Positions 25,049-34,049 of a DNA stretch of 43,812 nucleotides are shown in pieces. The DNA comes from Planctomycetaceae bacterium. GTDB lineage: Bacteria > Planctomycetota > Phycisphaerae > Phycisphaerales > SM1A02. The notes under the pieces were generated by a model. That model did no database searches. It saw only the letters and a list, made by a program, of their open reading frames with translations, and was not told the DNA's origin. Position 1 is the first letter of the stretch. Every line of letters starts with the position of its first letter. A program made the translations under genes and the position numbers. Location: positions 1-43,812 of the forward strand of contig CANJHD010000015.1 of the NCBI GenBank assembly GCA_947474065.1, read 5' to 3'.

Positions 25049-26349
25049 GATGTTCCCTTTGCGGCGCGAAGCCGGTAGCGCTGCGCTAGTGCTTCGTCTC
25101 CGCGACGTTCGGCGAGGATTGCAAGGTGGAGCAGTGCCTCGACATTCTGTGGATCCATATAAACAATTTGTCGCAATGCGCTCTCGGCGCGTGTCGAATC
25201 GCCGAGCCCCAAGTGCACCGCCCCCAGCAACTCCATCAGCGCCAATGACCGATCACCAGTGGAGTGAATTCGCTCAGCGATTTCCGCCGCTCTGCGCAAG
25301 TCTCCGGCATCGGCAGCAGCGCGCGCACTGAGGAACATCTTGGAATCAGCGGATACAGGGCTCGACGTGGCTGTCTGTGCTGCTGCAGTTGTCGTCAGTT
25401 CGCGGGGTGTTCGATTGCTCGTCGACGTTGCAGCAGTCGGGCTAGGGAAGGTGGTGCCGAGCGGTCGCGCCGGATTCGGGCGTGGCGACGATGCGCTGCT
25501 TCGGTCATTCCATCGATCCGAATTGCTCTTCGTGTTGCTTGTTGACTCGGAACTTGCGACGGATCGGCGCGCGAACGCGAACGCTCCCGGCTGAGCGCTG
25601 CTCGCGGATTCGAATCGGTCTTCGAGGCCAAACAGTGCTGGTCGCTCTGCGTGCCCGAGATAGAGAATGCCATCGGGATGCAGCAACGCCTCGAGTCGCT
25701 CGCCGATCACCTTTCGTCCGGCATCGCTCAAATAGATCGCAAGATTTCGGCAGAACACAGCATCAAACGAACCGCGCTCAAGATCAAGGAGCGCTGCTGG
25801 AGCGGATCCCTCGCGCAATTCAACGCAGGCTCGTACAGTGGCCGACACTCGCGCGTTGTTCGGCAGTATCTCCACGTACTGTTGCGCCCAATCTGGAATT
25901 TCGCCGCGGGCGGCCATTCGACCAAGATCGCCACTGTGCGCTCGCTGGAGCGCATCCGGATTCGGATCAATGGCGAGTACGTGAATGTCATCAGGATGGA
26001 TGCCGGCAGCCATCGCAGTCGCTGCAATCGAGAACGGCTCGGCGCCAGTGGCGCATGCAACTGAAAGCGCGCGGACTGGGCGCCGGGACTGCCGCATGAA
26101 CTGCGCGCGCAGCACTTCAAACGATGACGGATACCGAAACAGCCAAGTCTCAGGCACTGCAATCTGTTCACGCAGTTTGCCGAATTCCGCGCTCGAGCGA
26201 GCGGCGAGATCGGCATATGCATCGTCCGAAGTAATTCCAGTCGCGCGTCGTCGTTCGGACACAATAGAGCGAATTGCCTCTGGCGATGTCAGCGCAGAGT
26301 CAAGGTGAGCGGCCCGCAGAAGGTCGCCAATTCGCTCCAGTGCACTCAT
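25045..26349 (-). CDS. wspC: CheR-type methyltransferase with C-terminal TPR (WspC-like)
   Basis: CheR methylates receptor glutamates using SAM. The 434-residue protein has an N-terminal helical CheR domain (to ~70), then VPETWLFRYPSSFEVL, the SAM motif SVACATGAEPFSIAA (normally C-S/A-TG-EEPYS), FDAVFCRNLAIYL and LHPDGILYLGHAE. A Ser/Thr-rich linker (~265-340) leads to a TPR-like C-terminus (AGDLRRAAEIAERI, ALMELLGAVHLGLGD, NVEALLHLAILAERRGDEA). The fusion of CheR to TPR is a hallmark of WspC and FrzF-type enzymes. It is coupled on both sides by 4-base overlaps. Confidence 0.92.
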   Translation of the reverse strand: MSALERIGDLLRAAHLDSALTSPEAIRSIVSERRRATGITSDDAYADLAARSSAEFGKLREQIAVPETWLFRYPSSFEVLRAQFMRQSRRPVRALSVACATGAEPFSIAATAMAAGIHPDDIHVLAIDPNPDALQRAHSGDLGRMAARGEIPDWAQQYVEILPNNARVSATVRACVELREGSAPAALLDLERGSFDAVFCRNLAIYLSDAGRKVIGERLEALLHPDGILYLGHAERPALFGLEDRFESASSAQPGAFAFARRSVASSESTSNTKSNSDRWNDRSSASSPRPNPARPLGTTFPSPTAATSTSNRTPRELTTTAAAQTATSSPVSADSKMFLSARAAADAGDLRRAAEIAERIHSTGDRSLALMELLGAVHLGLGDSTRAESALRQIVYMDPQNVEALLHLAILAERRGDEALAQRYRLRAAKGTS

Positions 26350-26816
26350 GCGCCGTCTTTCGGAACGAGTGCTGCCGATGGCGCAGATAGCTGCGGATAC
26401 GCGTCAGCAAGCGCACGCGCATCAAGACGCTGCGCAGCTTGGCCCTGATGCTGAAGAACCGCGCCGAGCCACGGGACGGATTGCGTTCCAGCTCCCCAAG
26501 CGCCCGCTTCTTCCAAGTCAGCGGCATCTTCGATGCGATCAACGGCCATGGCAAAGCGTGCGCGTGTTCCTTCGCCGAACCCGGTGTCAATAAGAAGGAT
26601 GCGCGCGCCGAGTGTGCGCTCGACTCCCGCCGCGCCCGCAAGCAGGATTGCCGCGTCCACAAGCGGAACGAATTCTCCGTGCACATCGATGACTCCAGCG
26701 ATCCACGGCGGTGCGCCTGGAACGGGGCGTGCCCGAACGAGCGGATGCACAGCCTGGACCCATGGGGCGTCTATTGCGTAACGGTAATTGGCGACTACAA
26801 AGACGAACGTACGCAT
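26346..26816 (-). CDS. wspB: CheW-like adaptor (WspB position)
   Basis: This 156-residue protein of the CheW fold has no extension. MRTFVFVVANYRYAIDAPWVQAVHPL, then PGAPPWIAGVIDVHGEFVPLVDAAILL, then ARFAMAVDRIEDAADLE follow the two-barrel CheW pattern. It is one of two adaptors in this operon, as in Pseudomonas wsp, and sits between the receptor (11-base gap) and CheR (4-base overlap). Its Ala-rich C-terminus is divergent. Confidence 0.9.
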   Translation of the reverse strand: MRTFVFVVANYRYAIDAPWVQAVHPLVRARPVPGAPPWIAGVIDVHGEFVPLVDAAILLAGAAGVERTLGARILLIDTGFGEGTRARFAMAVDRIEDAADLEEAGAWGAGTQSVPWLGAVLQHQGQAAQRLDARALADAYPQLSAPSAALVPKDGA

Positions 26817-26827
26817 GGGGGCTCGAT

Positions 26828-28885
26828 TCAGGCGCGGAGTTGGAAGGCAGCGATGGCGGTCTTCAGCATGCCGATGGAACGCTGCAGGATGTCAGAGGCT
26901 CGGCTGAACTCCTTGACGGCTTCGGCGGATGCCTTGGCATTGCCAGTCAGGGTGGTCATGGCCTCAGATATCTGGCCTGCTCCCGATGACTGGCTACGCA
27001 TGCCTTCTCGAACGGTTCCGAAGCTACGGCTTGATTCATCAACGCTTCCGATGATGTCCGACATGCTTCGACCAATCGTGCGGACATCAGTGACGTTACG
27101 GCGAACTTGCTCACTGAAGCGGTCCATTTCCATCACACCGCTCGAAACGGCGCCTTGCATCTCTTTCACCATGCGTTCAATGTCAAGCGTGGCTTGCCCG
27201 GTCTGATCAGCGAGGCGGCGAATCTCGCGCGCCACCACCAAGAAGCCGCGTCCGTACTCGCCAGCTTTCTCTGCTTCAATCGCGGCATTCACAGAGAGCA
27301 GGTTCGTCTGCTCGGCAACCTTGGTGATCGTGGTGACCACGCCGCCAATGTTGACGGCCTTCTCATTGATGGCTGCCAGTCGATCTGCAACTCCAGTGGT
27401 TGCGTGATCGAGTGACTGCATTGCGCCTTCCATGGTTTCCAACTGCACGCGACCGTCTTGGGCGAGCTTGGAAGTGGAAGTTGCAACATCGTTCACATGT
27501 TCCATCTCGCGGGAGAGTTCCTGCCCGGTGGCGTTGATTTGCCGCACGGCTGCGGCGATTTCTGTGCTGCTAGCGCCGAACGAAGCCACCACTTCGTCTT
27601 GCTTCCGCGAGGTGGTCGCGAGTTCCATTGCCGTGCTGCTGAGTTCAACGCTCGCTTCGCGGACCTGACCAACCAACGAATTGAGATCGTCGGTCATGCT
27701 GTCGAGTGCGCGGAAGAGATCGCCAGTTTCATCGCTGCGCGTCGTCTTCGTGGAAACGCGTGTCAGATCGCCAGCGGCAACCTGCGCCGCGGCCTTCGCT
27801 GCCTGATCAATGCGCTGAGCCAAGAGTCTTGTTGGAAAGTAGATCACCAAGGCGATGATCGCTACGCCAATCAGTGCAAATATGCCACTGCGGTAGGCGT
27901 CGCTGATGATCGGCCCAGTGACCGTGGATTCTGCCGTGGCGACCACTGCCATCCAATTGCCGGCGGCGATAGGCGCCGCCGCGAAGAACGAACGACCGCG
28001 CGTTGCCGGATCATTCAGGACTTCGGATGTACCAGCGGCGTGCTCGGCAATCATCTTCTTGAGGTTGATCCCTTGTGGCGTTTCATCAATGGACTTGGTG
28101 CGCCAAGATTCTGCGGTGGAAATAAACGGCCTTTGAGTTCCGCTACTAGCGACCACGAGCTTTCCTTTGGCGGACACAATGTAGACATCAAGTTTCAGCT
28201 CCTCTGCTAGTCCGTTGACTTCGGTTTGGAGATCGCTGAGCGATCGGTCGGCGGTGATGGCTCCCTTGAACTTGCCGTCAATGATGATTGGGCAGGCGTG
28301 CTCCACCATCACTTGGCCGTCGTACTCATACGGCTCAGTCATCATGGGGCGGCTGTCTTGACGACGTTCCCAATTTTCCTTCGGTCCGAGGTAGTAAAGA
28401 CTGTCATCCATACCAACGACGGCTTTGAACGCAATGCGATCGTTGCTGCGCCAATCGCGGTACCAGTACGGCAGAAAGCGACCCGAACTTTGCGTGCCAC
28501 TTGCGGGAAGCGTGGCGACGTCGTTGCCATCGGCATTCGGTTCATATGCAATGCTTAGCCCGGTGATGGTCGGATTTGCATCAAGGGCAGTCCGCAGGGA
28601 GCGCACCGTGAGTTCCCGCTGTCCAAAGAGGCCTCCGCGTTGCGCGGCTGCAACCATATCCGCGGCGAGCAAGCCTTCGCGGTTTCGGGCGTCCATATGA
28701 GCTGCAACGGTTTCCGCAGCTTGCACCAGCTGGACCTTCTCTTCATTGAGCGCGCGTTCATAGGTATTCGTGATGCCGAACGTCACAACTGTGCCAAGAA
28801 CCACGGCGGCGGGCAAGACGGTGGCGAGCACCATCTGTCCGAGAAGGCTCTTGAAAAATGGACGAGATGATTCGCTTTTGGGCAT
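26828..28885 (-). CDS. wspA: Methyl-accepting chemotaxis protein, dCache sensor (WspA-like)
   Basis: This 685-residue transmembrane receptor has TM1 at ~17-38 (LGQMVLATVLPAAVVLGTVV) and a periplasmic double-Cache-type domain (~40-330; YWYRDWRSNDRIAF, VMVEHACPIIIDGKFKGAI). TM2 lies at ~335-357, followed by HAMP (AKAAAQVAAGDLTRVSTKTT) and a signalling domain with hairpin tip EQTNLLSVNAAIEAEKAGEYGRGF. That tip (EKAGEYGRGF) is the type found in WspA-like, non-flagellar systems. Wsp receptors respond to surface contact or envelope stress; the ligand here is unknown. It is the first chemosensory gene after a 117-base gap, which likely holds a promoter. Confidence 0.95.
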   Translation of the reverse strand: MPKSESSRPFFKSLLGQMVLATVLPAAVVLGTVVTFGITNTYERALNEEKVQLVQAAETVAAHMDARNREGLLAADMVAAAQRGGLFGQRELTVRSLRTALDANPTITGLSIAYEPNADGNDVATLPASGTQSSGRFLPYWYRDWRSNDRIAFKAVVGMDDSLYYLGPKENWERRQDSRPMMTEPYEYDGQVMVEHACPIIIDGKFKGAITADRSLSDLQTEVNGLAEELKLDVYIVSAKGKLVVASSGTQRPFISTAESWRTKSIDETPQGINLKKMIAEHAAGTSEVLNDPATRGRSFFAAAPIAAGNWMAVVATAESTVTGPIISDAYRSGIFALIGVAIIALVIYFPTRLLAQRIDQAAKAAAQVAAGDLTRVSTKTTRSDETGDLFRALDSMTDDLNSLVGQVREASVELSSTAMELATTSRKQDEVVASFGASSTEIAAAVRQINATGQELSREMEHVNDVATSTSKLAQDGRVQLETMEGAMQSLDHATTGVADRLAAINEKAVNIGGVVTTITKVAEQTNLLSVNAAIEAEKAGEYGRGFLVVAREIRRLADQTGQATLDIERMVKEMQGAVSSGVMEMDRFSEQVRRNVTDVRTIGRSMSDIIGSVDESSRSFGTVREGMRSQSSGAGQISEAMTTLTGNAKASAEAVKEFSRASDILQRSIGMLKTAIAAFQLRA

Positions 28886-29002
28886 AAATACAAGTCTACA
28901 CGGATACTTGATCCTTGCGGACTGCTAGTCGTTAGGAACGGTCATCGGTACCGCAAGCGTTCGCGTTGCACCCCCGTCGCGATGTGCGTGCTGACTGCGC
29001 GC

Positions 29003-30775
29003 TCAATCACCCATATGCGCGACGCGCACCGAGCGAATCTCATCAAGTCGCGCAAACAAGATATCAACCAACTCGGGGTCAAAGTGTCGTCCGCTCTCGG
29101 ATTTCACAAACTCGAGCACCTGCTCTTCGCCCCATGCTTCCTTGTACGCGCGCCGGCTGGAGAGTGCATCAAAGACATCAGCAAGTCCCACGATGCGTGC
29201 AAACAGGGGAATGTCTTCGCCGCGCTTGCCACCGGGTCGTGGCAGTCCGCTCGTCGGGTCAACAAGCGGTCGGCCATCAACGTCAACGTAGCCCGGGTAG
29301 CCGGCTCCGTCCCAGCGCTCGTGGTGATTCAGGACAACATCACGCGCCGTCTCGTCAAACTGCGTTGGGCTGTCCGCAAAGAGCCGCGCGCCGATCACGG
29401 TGTGCTGCTGCATTTGCCGGATCTCATCAGGGTCGAGGCGCCCGGGCTTCTTGAGAATCGCGTCGCTGATTCCGATCTTTCCAACATCGTGGAGCTTGGC
29501 GGCAATGCGAAGGCGGTCACGCTGACGCTCAAATCCGGGACCCTCAAATCCACGGCGTCGCGCCCACTCGTCAAAGATCACCAGTGAATAACCCGCGACA
29601 CGTTCAATGTGTGGACCAGTTTCCGCTGGATCTCGCACTTCGGCCATGCGGATCATCCTCAGGATGACCGTCTCTGTGAGTTGTGCACGTTCGATGACCA
29701 CCGTCGCCATTGATGCGAAGTGCTCCACCATGCGTTCATCATCGGCACTGAATTGCGTGGATTTTTCCGGGGAATCACCGCCGGAATTCAGGAGCTGTAG
29801 CACCCCGAGCACCACATCGGAGGCGTTTCGCAGCGGCATTGCAATCACAGATCGAGTGCGATATCCAGTGACCGCGTCATAGCTCTGGTCGAAACGATAT
29901 GGCGCGGATTGATCCAGTTCATATGCATCGGCAATGTTCACGAGCTCGCCACTCATGGCGCACCATCCAGCGATTGAACGCGCGCTCACGGGCACCACAA
30001 GGCTGCTGAATCGGGTGCTGGAATGACGGCTTGGTTGCTCGAGCGTTTCATTCTGGCTGAACGCAAAGCGAAGCGCATCGCCCTCGCGGGTGTAGATGGT
30101 GCCAGCATCAGCACCCACCAACGCGCGTGCCTCACTCAGAATCCGCTCCATCAGTAAGTGAAAGTCATGGATGCGACTGAGCTCCACGCCGAGCCGCGTG
30201 AGAGATTCAATTTTTGCGCGCCACACTGCGGATTCCATGCCGCCCGGGCGTCCGTCAGTCCCGGCGCGTCGTGCTTCATCAGCGTCGCGGAGTGCATCAC
30301 GGAGCTGCCGCTGCAACCGACCGATCGCGGAGATGGAATCATTGCGCTCCGCGCGGACGTTGAAGCCCTCGGAGTGTGTCTTAATGCGTGCACGCAACTC
30401 GATCGGGTCAGGCAACTTCTCTACGTAGTCAGCAGCTCCCGCATCAAAGACTGCGGCGCGCAACTGAGTCTCCTCGTGCCCACCAAGAACGATCACCGGA
30501 ACCGAGAGCGTCTCTGGTCGTCGACGCAGGCGGCGCAGAAGATCGAGCGCTGGCGTACGACCACGCAAGTCGAGATCAAGCAGCACCACCGTGGGATGAA
30601 TCTCGAGCGCTTCAATCTCGGCATCGCCGATCGACTGCGACGCGTGCAGCACGATGCTGCGGTCCGTAGAAATCATTGCCCGCACGCGGCTTATCAGGGT
30701 CTCATCCGAAGTCACTAGCAGAACTATGGCTGCAGGGGGCGGGAGAGCGGGGCGTTGCGGTTCGGTGGACTTCAT
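29003..30775 (-). CDS. Response regulator REC-GAF-HD-GYP, predicted c-di-GMP phosphodiesterase
   Basis: The 590-residue protein starts with a receiver (Asp67 in VVLLDLDL), whose end AADYVEKLPDPIELRARIKTHS matches the KLPDP.EL.ARI pattern of the PP2C regulator at the other end of the operon. A coiled linker (~140-190) and GAF domain (~190-365, SVIAMPLRNASDVVLGVLQL) follow. The HD-GYP domain has KLHDVGKIG (His429-Asp430) and HHERWDGAGYPG (GYP 492-494). Catalytic motifs appear complete. The ATG at 30775 is used; a TTG at 30784 in frame is possible. It lies 9 bases after the NagB/PIG-L gene and 117 bases before the receptor, so it may be read with either. Confidence 0.93.
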   Translation of the reverse strand: MKSTEPQRPALPPPAAIVLLVTSDETLISRVRAMISTDRSIVLHASQSIGDAEIEALEIHPTVVLLDLDLRGRTPALDLLRRLRRRPETLSVPVIVLGGHEETQLRAAVFDAGAADYVEKLPDPIELRARIKTHSEGFNVRAERNDSISAIGRLQRQLRDALRDADEARRAGTDGRPGGMESAVWRAKIESLTRLGVELSRIHDFHLLMERILSEARALVGADAGTIYTREGDALRFAFSQNETLEQPSRHSSTRFSSLVVPVSARSIAGWCAMSGELVNIADAYELDQSAPYRFDQSYDAVTGYRTRSVIAMPLRNASDVVLGVLQLLNSGGDSPEKSTQFSADDERMVEHFASMATVVIERAQLTETVILRMIRMAEVRDPAETGPHIERVAGYSLVIFDEWARRRGFEGPGFERQRDRLRIAAKLHDVGKIGISDAILKKPGRLDPDEIRQMQQHTVIGARLFADSPTQFDETARDVVLNHHERWDGAGYPGYVDVDGRPLVDPTSGLPRPGGKRGEDIPLFARIVGLADVFDALSSRRAYKEAWGEEQVLEFVKSESGRHFDPELVDILFARLDEIRSVRVAHMGD

Positions 30776-30784
30776 TCGAGGCAA

Positions 30785-32788
30785 TTAGGTTACCCGCGGC
30801 GGATCCATGCGAACGAATCCTTCAATAGCCTCATACTCAGCTAAGCCAAGGCGGTCATACGCCACTGCAGTTGCGCGATTGCGATCCTCGGCGCGCTGCC
30901 AGAACTCCCGCGTGTCGCTTGCGCCGGGGAATACAGGAGTGTCCTTTTGGCTTTCGTGCTTGAATATTGCAAAGCGCTTGCGAATCACTTCGTCGGGCGA
31001 AAGCGGTACAGCCATTTCAATCTCTTCTGGCGCCCATTCTTGCCACGCGCCGCGGTAGAGCCACGTTTCGCACGTATCGAGCCATGCGCGCTCAGCGGTC
31101 TCTGCACGCAAAGCAGCGAGTGACTGCACGATGGCGGCGAGGCAGGTGCGATGCGTTCCGTGTGGGTCGCTCAGATCACCTGCCGCATAGATCTGGTGCG
31201 GTTGCACAGTTCTGAGCAGATCGCAAGTGATGCGCAGATCATCAGCTCCAAGTGGATTCTTTCGAACGCGACCAGTCTCGTAGAAGGGGAGGTCGAGGAA
31301 GTGAATGTGTTCCGGCCGCACGCCACTCCAGCGCGCGCCTGCACGGGCCTCGCTGCGGCGGATCAGTGCCTTCACTTTTTGCAGTTCCACGGTGTCCACG
31401 GCCCCTGGTTTCTTGGTGGCAATGAACGTCTCAATGTTGGCTTCAAGGCGTTCGGTGAACTCGCGTCCAAGTTGCGGAAATGCGCCAGCGAATTCGCGGA
31501 GGAAGTCCAGATGTCGCAACGCGCTGTCGTCCCAAACCGCGATGTTGCCGGATGTCTGATACGCCACATGAACTTCATGTCCCTGATCACAGAGTCGAAT
31601 GAATGTTCCGCCCATTGAGATGACGTCATCATCCGGGTGCGGGCTGAAGACCACCACGCGCTTTGGGAATGCAGACTTCGCGTCGTCGCGCTTGCCGCCC
31701 GGCCATCCGGTGATGGTCCGTTGCAGCGCGCGGAATACCTCAATGTTGATGTCGTACGCGTCGCCGCGGCTCGCTAAGAGCGGCTGCAGTCCGTGTTCGT
31801 TGTAATCCTCTTCAACGAGTTTGAGTACCGGCTTGCCAAGCGTTCGCGCCAGCCAGATCACCGCGCGCTTCGTAGTGGATTTATCCCACGCCAGCCCGAA
31901 ATCTTCGATGGGTCCCAGGAGCCATGGTGTACTGAAACGGGTTAACGCAGCGCTCGACGCGGGGTCAAGAATGAATCGTGCGTTTGGATGTTCCTGCAGA
32001 AAACTCGCAGCAACGGACGGAGAAATCGCACCTTCGACTGCCTCGCGAACAATGGCGGATTTGTGTTCGCCGAACGCAACGAGCAGCACCCGGCGTGCAT
32101 CAAGAATCGTTCCAACGCCCATGGTGATCGCGCGCCGAGGAACATTGCGCTCGCCGAAGAAATCGCTTGCTGCATCCATGCGGGTCACGCGGTCAAGCGT
32201 GATGAGTCGTGTGCGACTGTCGCGCGGCGAGCCGGGCTCATTGAACCCCACGTGGCCAGTACGACCAATGCCAAGAATCTGTAGATCGATACCGCCCGCC
32301 GTTCGAATTGCGCTCTCGTATTGAGCACAAAAGTCCGCCACTTGATCCTGCGCGCACGTTCCATCCGGAATATGGATATTGGCTGGATGGATATCGATGT
32401 GCTCAAACAAATGCTCCTGCATGAAGCGTCGGTAGCTCTGCAACTCTTCCTGTTGCATGGGCCAGTATTCATCAAGGTTGAAGGTGATCGCATTCTGAAA
32501 CGAAAGCCCTTCCTCGCGGTGCATGCGGACGAGCTCGTCGTAGACGCCTTGTGGGGTGGATCCAGTAGCAAGGCCAAGTACCGCCATGCGCCCCTGCGAG
32601 GCGCGTTCGCGAAGGAGTGCAGCGATCTCTGCAGCAACTGCGCGGCTCGCTGCGGTACTTGTTGGATGCACGCTTACGGGTATGCGTTCACGACCGGTAT
32701 GTAACCGGTCCATGTCGCTTCTCAGCGGGTTTGAGGCGTTCGCATCCTTGGCCGACGAGTCCATGTGAGCCATGAGCGAATCGTACAT
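30785..32788 (-). CDS. NagB-like (glucosamine-6-phosphate deaminase fold) fused to PIG-L deacetylase domain
   Basis: This is a fusion of a NagB-type domain (about the first 280 residues: LGLATGSTPQGVYDELV, TFNLDEYWP, GIGRTGHVGFNEPGS) with a PIG-L/LmbE domain (FSPHPDDDVISMGGT near residue 390, SDPHGTHRTC near 565) that contains the zinc-binding HPDD and H..H residues. The same fusion exists in other bacteria, including Bacteroidetes. The loop usually written GVGxDGHIAFNEP has Thr for the catalytic-loop Asp. The likely role is amino-sugar deacetylation/deamination, which is inference. The start is uncertain: ATGs at 32815, 32788, 32773 and 32764 are all in frame and none has a strong ribosome site. 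Confidence 0.87.
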   Translation of the reverse strand: MYDSLMAHMDSSAKDANASNPLRSDMDRLHTGRERIPVSVHPTSTAASRAVAAEIAALLRERASQGRMAVLGLATGSTPQGVYDELVRMHREEGLSFQNAITFNLDEYWPMQQEELQSYRRFMQEHLFEHIDIHPANIHIPDGTCAQDQVADFCAQYESAIRTAGGIDLQILGIGRTGHVGFNEPGSPRDSRTRLITLDRVTRMDAASDFFGERNVPRRAITMGVGTILDARRVLLVAFGEHKSAIVREAVEGAISPSVAASFLQEHPNARFILDPASSAALTRFSTPWLLGPIEDFGLAWDKSTTKRAVIWLARTLGKPVLKLVEEDYNEHGLQPLLASRGDAYDINIEVFRALQRTITGWPGGKRDDAKSAFPKRVVVFSPHPDDDVISMGGTFIRLCDQGHEVHVAYQTSGNIAVWDDSALRHLDFLREFAGAFPQLGREFTERLEANIETFIATKKPGAVDTVELQKVKALIRRSEARAGARWSGVRPEHIHFLDLPFYETGRVRKNPLGADDLRITCDLLRTVQPHQIYAAGDLSDPHGTHRTCLAAIVQSLAALRAETAERAWLDTCETWLYRGAWQEWAPEEIEMAVPLSPDEVIRKRFAIFKHESQKDTPVFPGASDTREFWQRAEDRNRATAVAYDRLGLAEYEAIEGFVRMDPPRVT

Positions 32789-32843
32789 GGATAGCGCAAG
32801 AAACTTCGCCTTCATTACGAAGCATCGCTCCGCAATTCTCAAA

Positions 32844-32929
32844 TGGCCCCGGTGGGACTTGAACCCACACACCGCTTACGCGGCCGCGGATTTTAAGTCC
32901 GCTGCGTCTGCCAATTCCGCCACAGGGCC
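32844..32929 (-). tRNA. tRNA-Leu (anticodon TAA)
   Basis: An 86-base cloverleaf reads on the minus strand. The 7-bp acceptor stem is GGCCCTG with CGGGGCC, the discriminator is A and no CCA is encoded. The anticodon arm GCGGA-CTTAAAA-TCCGC has anticodon TAA at 32893-32895. A long variable arm (class II) follows, and the T arm is GTGGG-TTCAAGT-CCCAC. The size, long arm and TAA identify leucine. Confidence 0.97.
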
Positions 32930-32984
32930 CGAAGTGCATACTAGATACTTGCCGAGGCAAATGCGCTACCAAAGCAGTCAGGAT

Positions 32985-34010
32985 TTAGTGTCGCGAACCG
33001 CTTGCCTTCTCATGATGCCCGCCGAACGCGTAGCGCATGGCGCTGAGAATCTTGTTGCCATACTCAGCATTGCCGCGACTCTCAAAGCGGTCGTAGAGCG
33101 ATGCGGTAATGACGTGGGCTGGAACACCTTCTTCCACTGCGGCAATCACGGTCCAGCGACCTTCGCCCGAATCACTCACGCGCCCGCCAAACTTCTCAAG
33201 TTTGGGATCTTCCGCCAGCGCCGTTGCGGTCAGGTCAAGCAGCCAACTTGAAACAACGCTGCCGCGGCGCCACAGTTCGGCTACTCGGCCAATATCGATG
33301 TCATACTGGTACGCATCGGGCTCCCGCAGTGGCGTGGTCTCGGCGTCCATTACCACCTTATCCTTGCCCATATTGGCGTGGCGCAGGATGTTGAACCCTT
33401 CCGCATACGCAGCCATGAGCGCATACTCAATGCCGTTGTGAACCATCTTTACAAAGTGGCCCGCACCAACGGGGCCGCAGTGCAAGTATCCGATATCGCT
33501 GGTGTCGCCGGCACCGCCACGTCCTGCAGTCACCGGAATAGTGCCAGTTCCCGGCGCAAGCGTTCGAAACACGGAGTCAAGGCGCGCGATGGCGGCATCC
33601 GGACCGCCGATCATCAAGCAGTAGCCGCGCTCAAGACCCCACACCCCGCCGGAAACGCCGCAGTCCACGTAGTCAATTCCCTTGGCCGACAGTGCCTTGG
33701 CGCGTCGCAGGTCATCACGGTAGTAACTGTTCCCGCCGTCGATGATCGTGTCACCAGGTGACAGCAGCGGCACGAGCTCATCGATCATCTGGTCCACGAC
33801 GCCTGCGGGCAACATGAGCCATATATGACGCGGCGTTTGCAACTTCTTGACGAGGTCGGCTGTTGAGGTTGCAGCAATACCGCCCTCGGCGGCGATCTCG
33901 CGTATCGGTTCTGGCTCGCGGTTCCACCCGACCACGGAGTGCCCGTTACGAAGCAGCCGCTTGCCCATGTTGGCGCCCATACGTCCGAGTCCGATCAGTC
34001 CGAGCTGCAT
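32985..34010 (-). CDS. gnd: 6-phosphogluconate dehydrogenase, decarboxylating (short GndA/YqeC type)
   Basis: The enzyme oxidises 6-phosphogluconate to ribulose-5-phosphate and CO2 in the pentose phosphate pathway. The 341-residue length is the short form, against ~470 for the classical enzyme. MQLGLIGLGRMGANMGKRLL is the nucleotide fold; GGNSYYRDD, DCGVSGGVWGLERGYCLMIGG and GHFVKMVHNGIEY (catalytic Lys) are family signatures. AAGGA lies 7 bases before the ATG. It follows coaB by 39 bases on the same strand and precedes tRNA-Leu. Confidence 0.94.
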   Translation of the reverse strand: MQLGLIGLGRMGANMGKRLLRNGHSVVGWNREPEPIREIAAEGGIAATSTADLVKKLQTPRHIWLMLPAGVVDQMIDELVPLLSPGDTIIDGGNSYYRDDLRRAKALSAKGIDYVDCGVSGGVWGLERGYCLMIGGPDAAIARLDSVFRTLAPGTGTIPVTAGRGGAGDTSDIGYLHCGPVGAGHFVKMVHNGIEYALMAAYAEGFNILRHANMGKDKVVMDAETTPLREPDAYQYDIDIGRVAELWRRGSVVSSWLLDLTATALAEDPKLEKFGGRVSDSGEGRWTVIAAVEEGVPAHVITASLYDRFESRGNAEYGNKILSAMRYAFGGHHEKASGSRH

Positions 34011-34049
34011 GCGGTTCCTTCCGAGGGGTGTTGCCGAAACTGCGCGCCT

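Noticed and set aside
27458-28210. A 250-codon open frame antisense to the receptor gene
   Set aside because: Low-complexity Cys/His/Arg-rich translation; the receptor on the other strand is certain.
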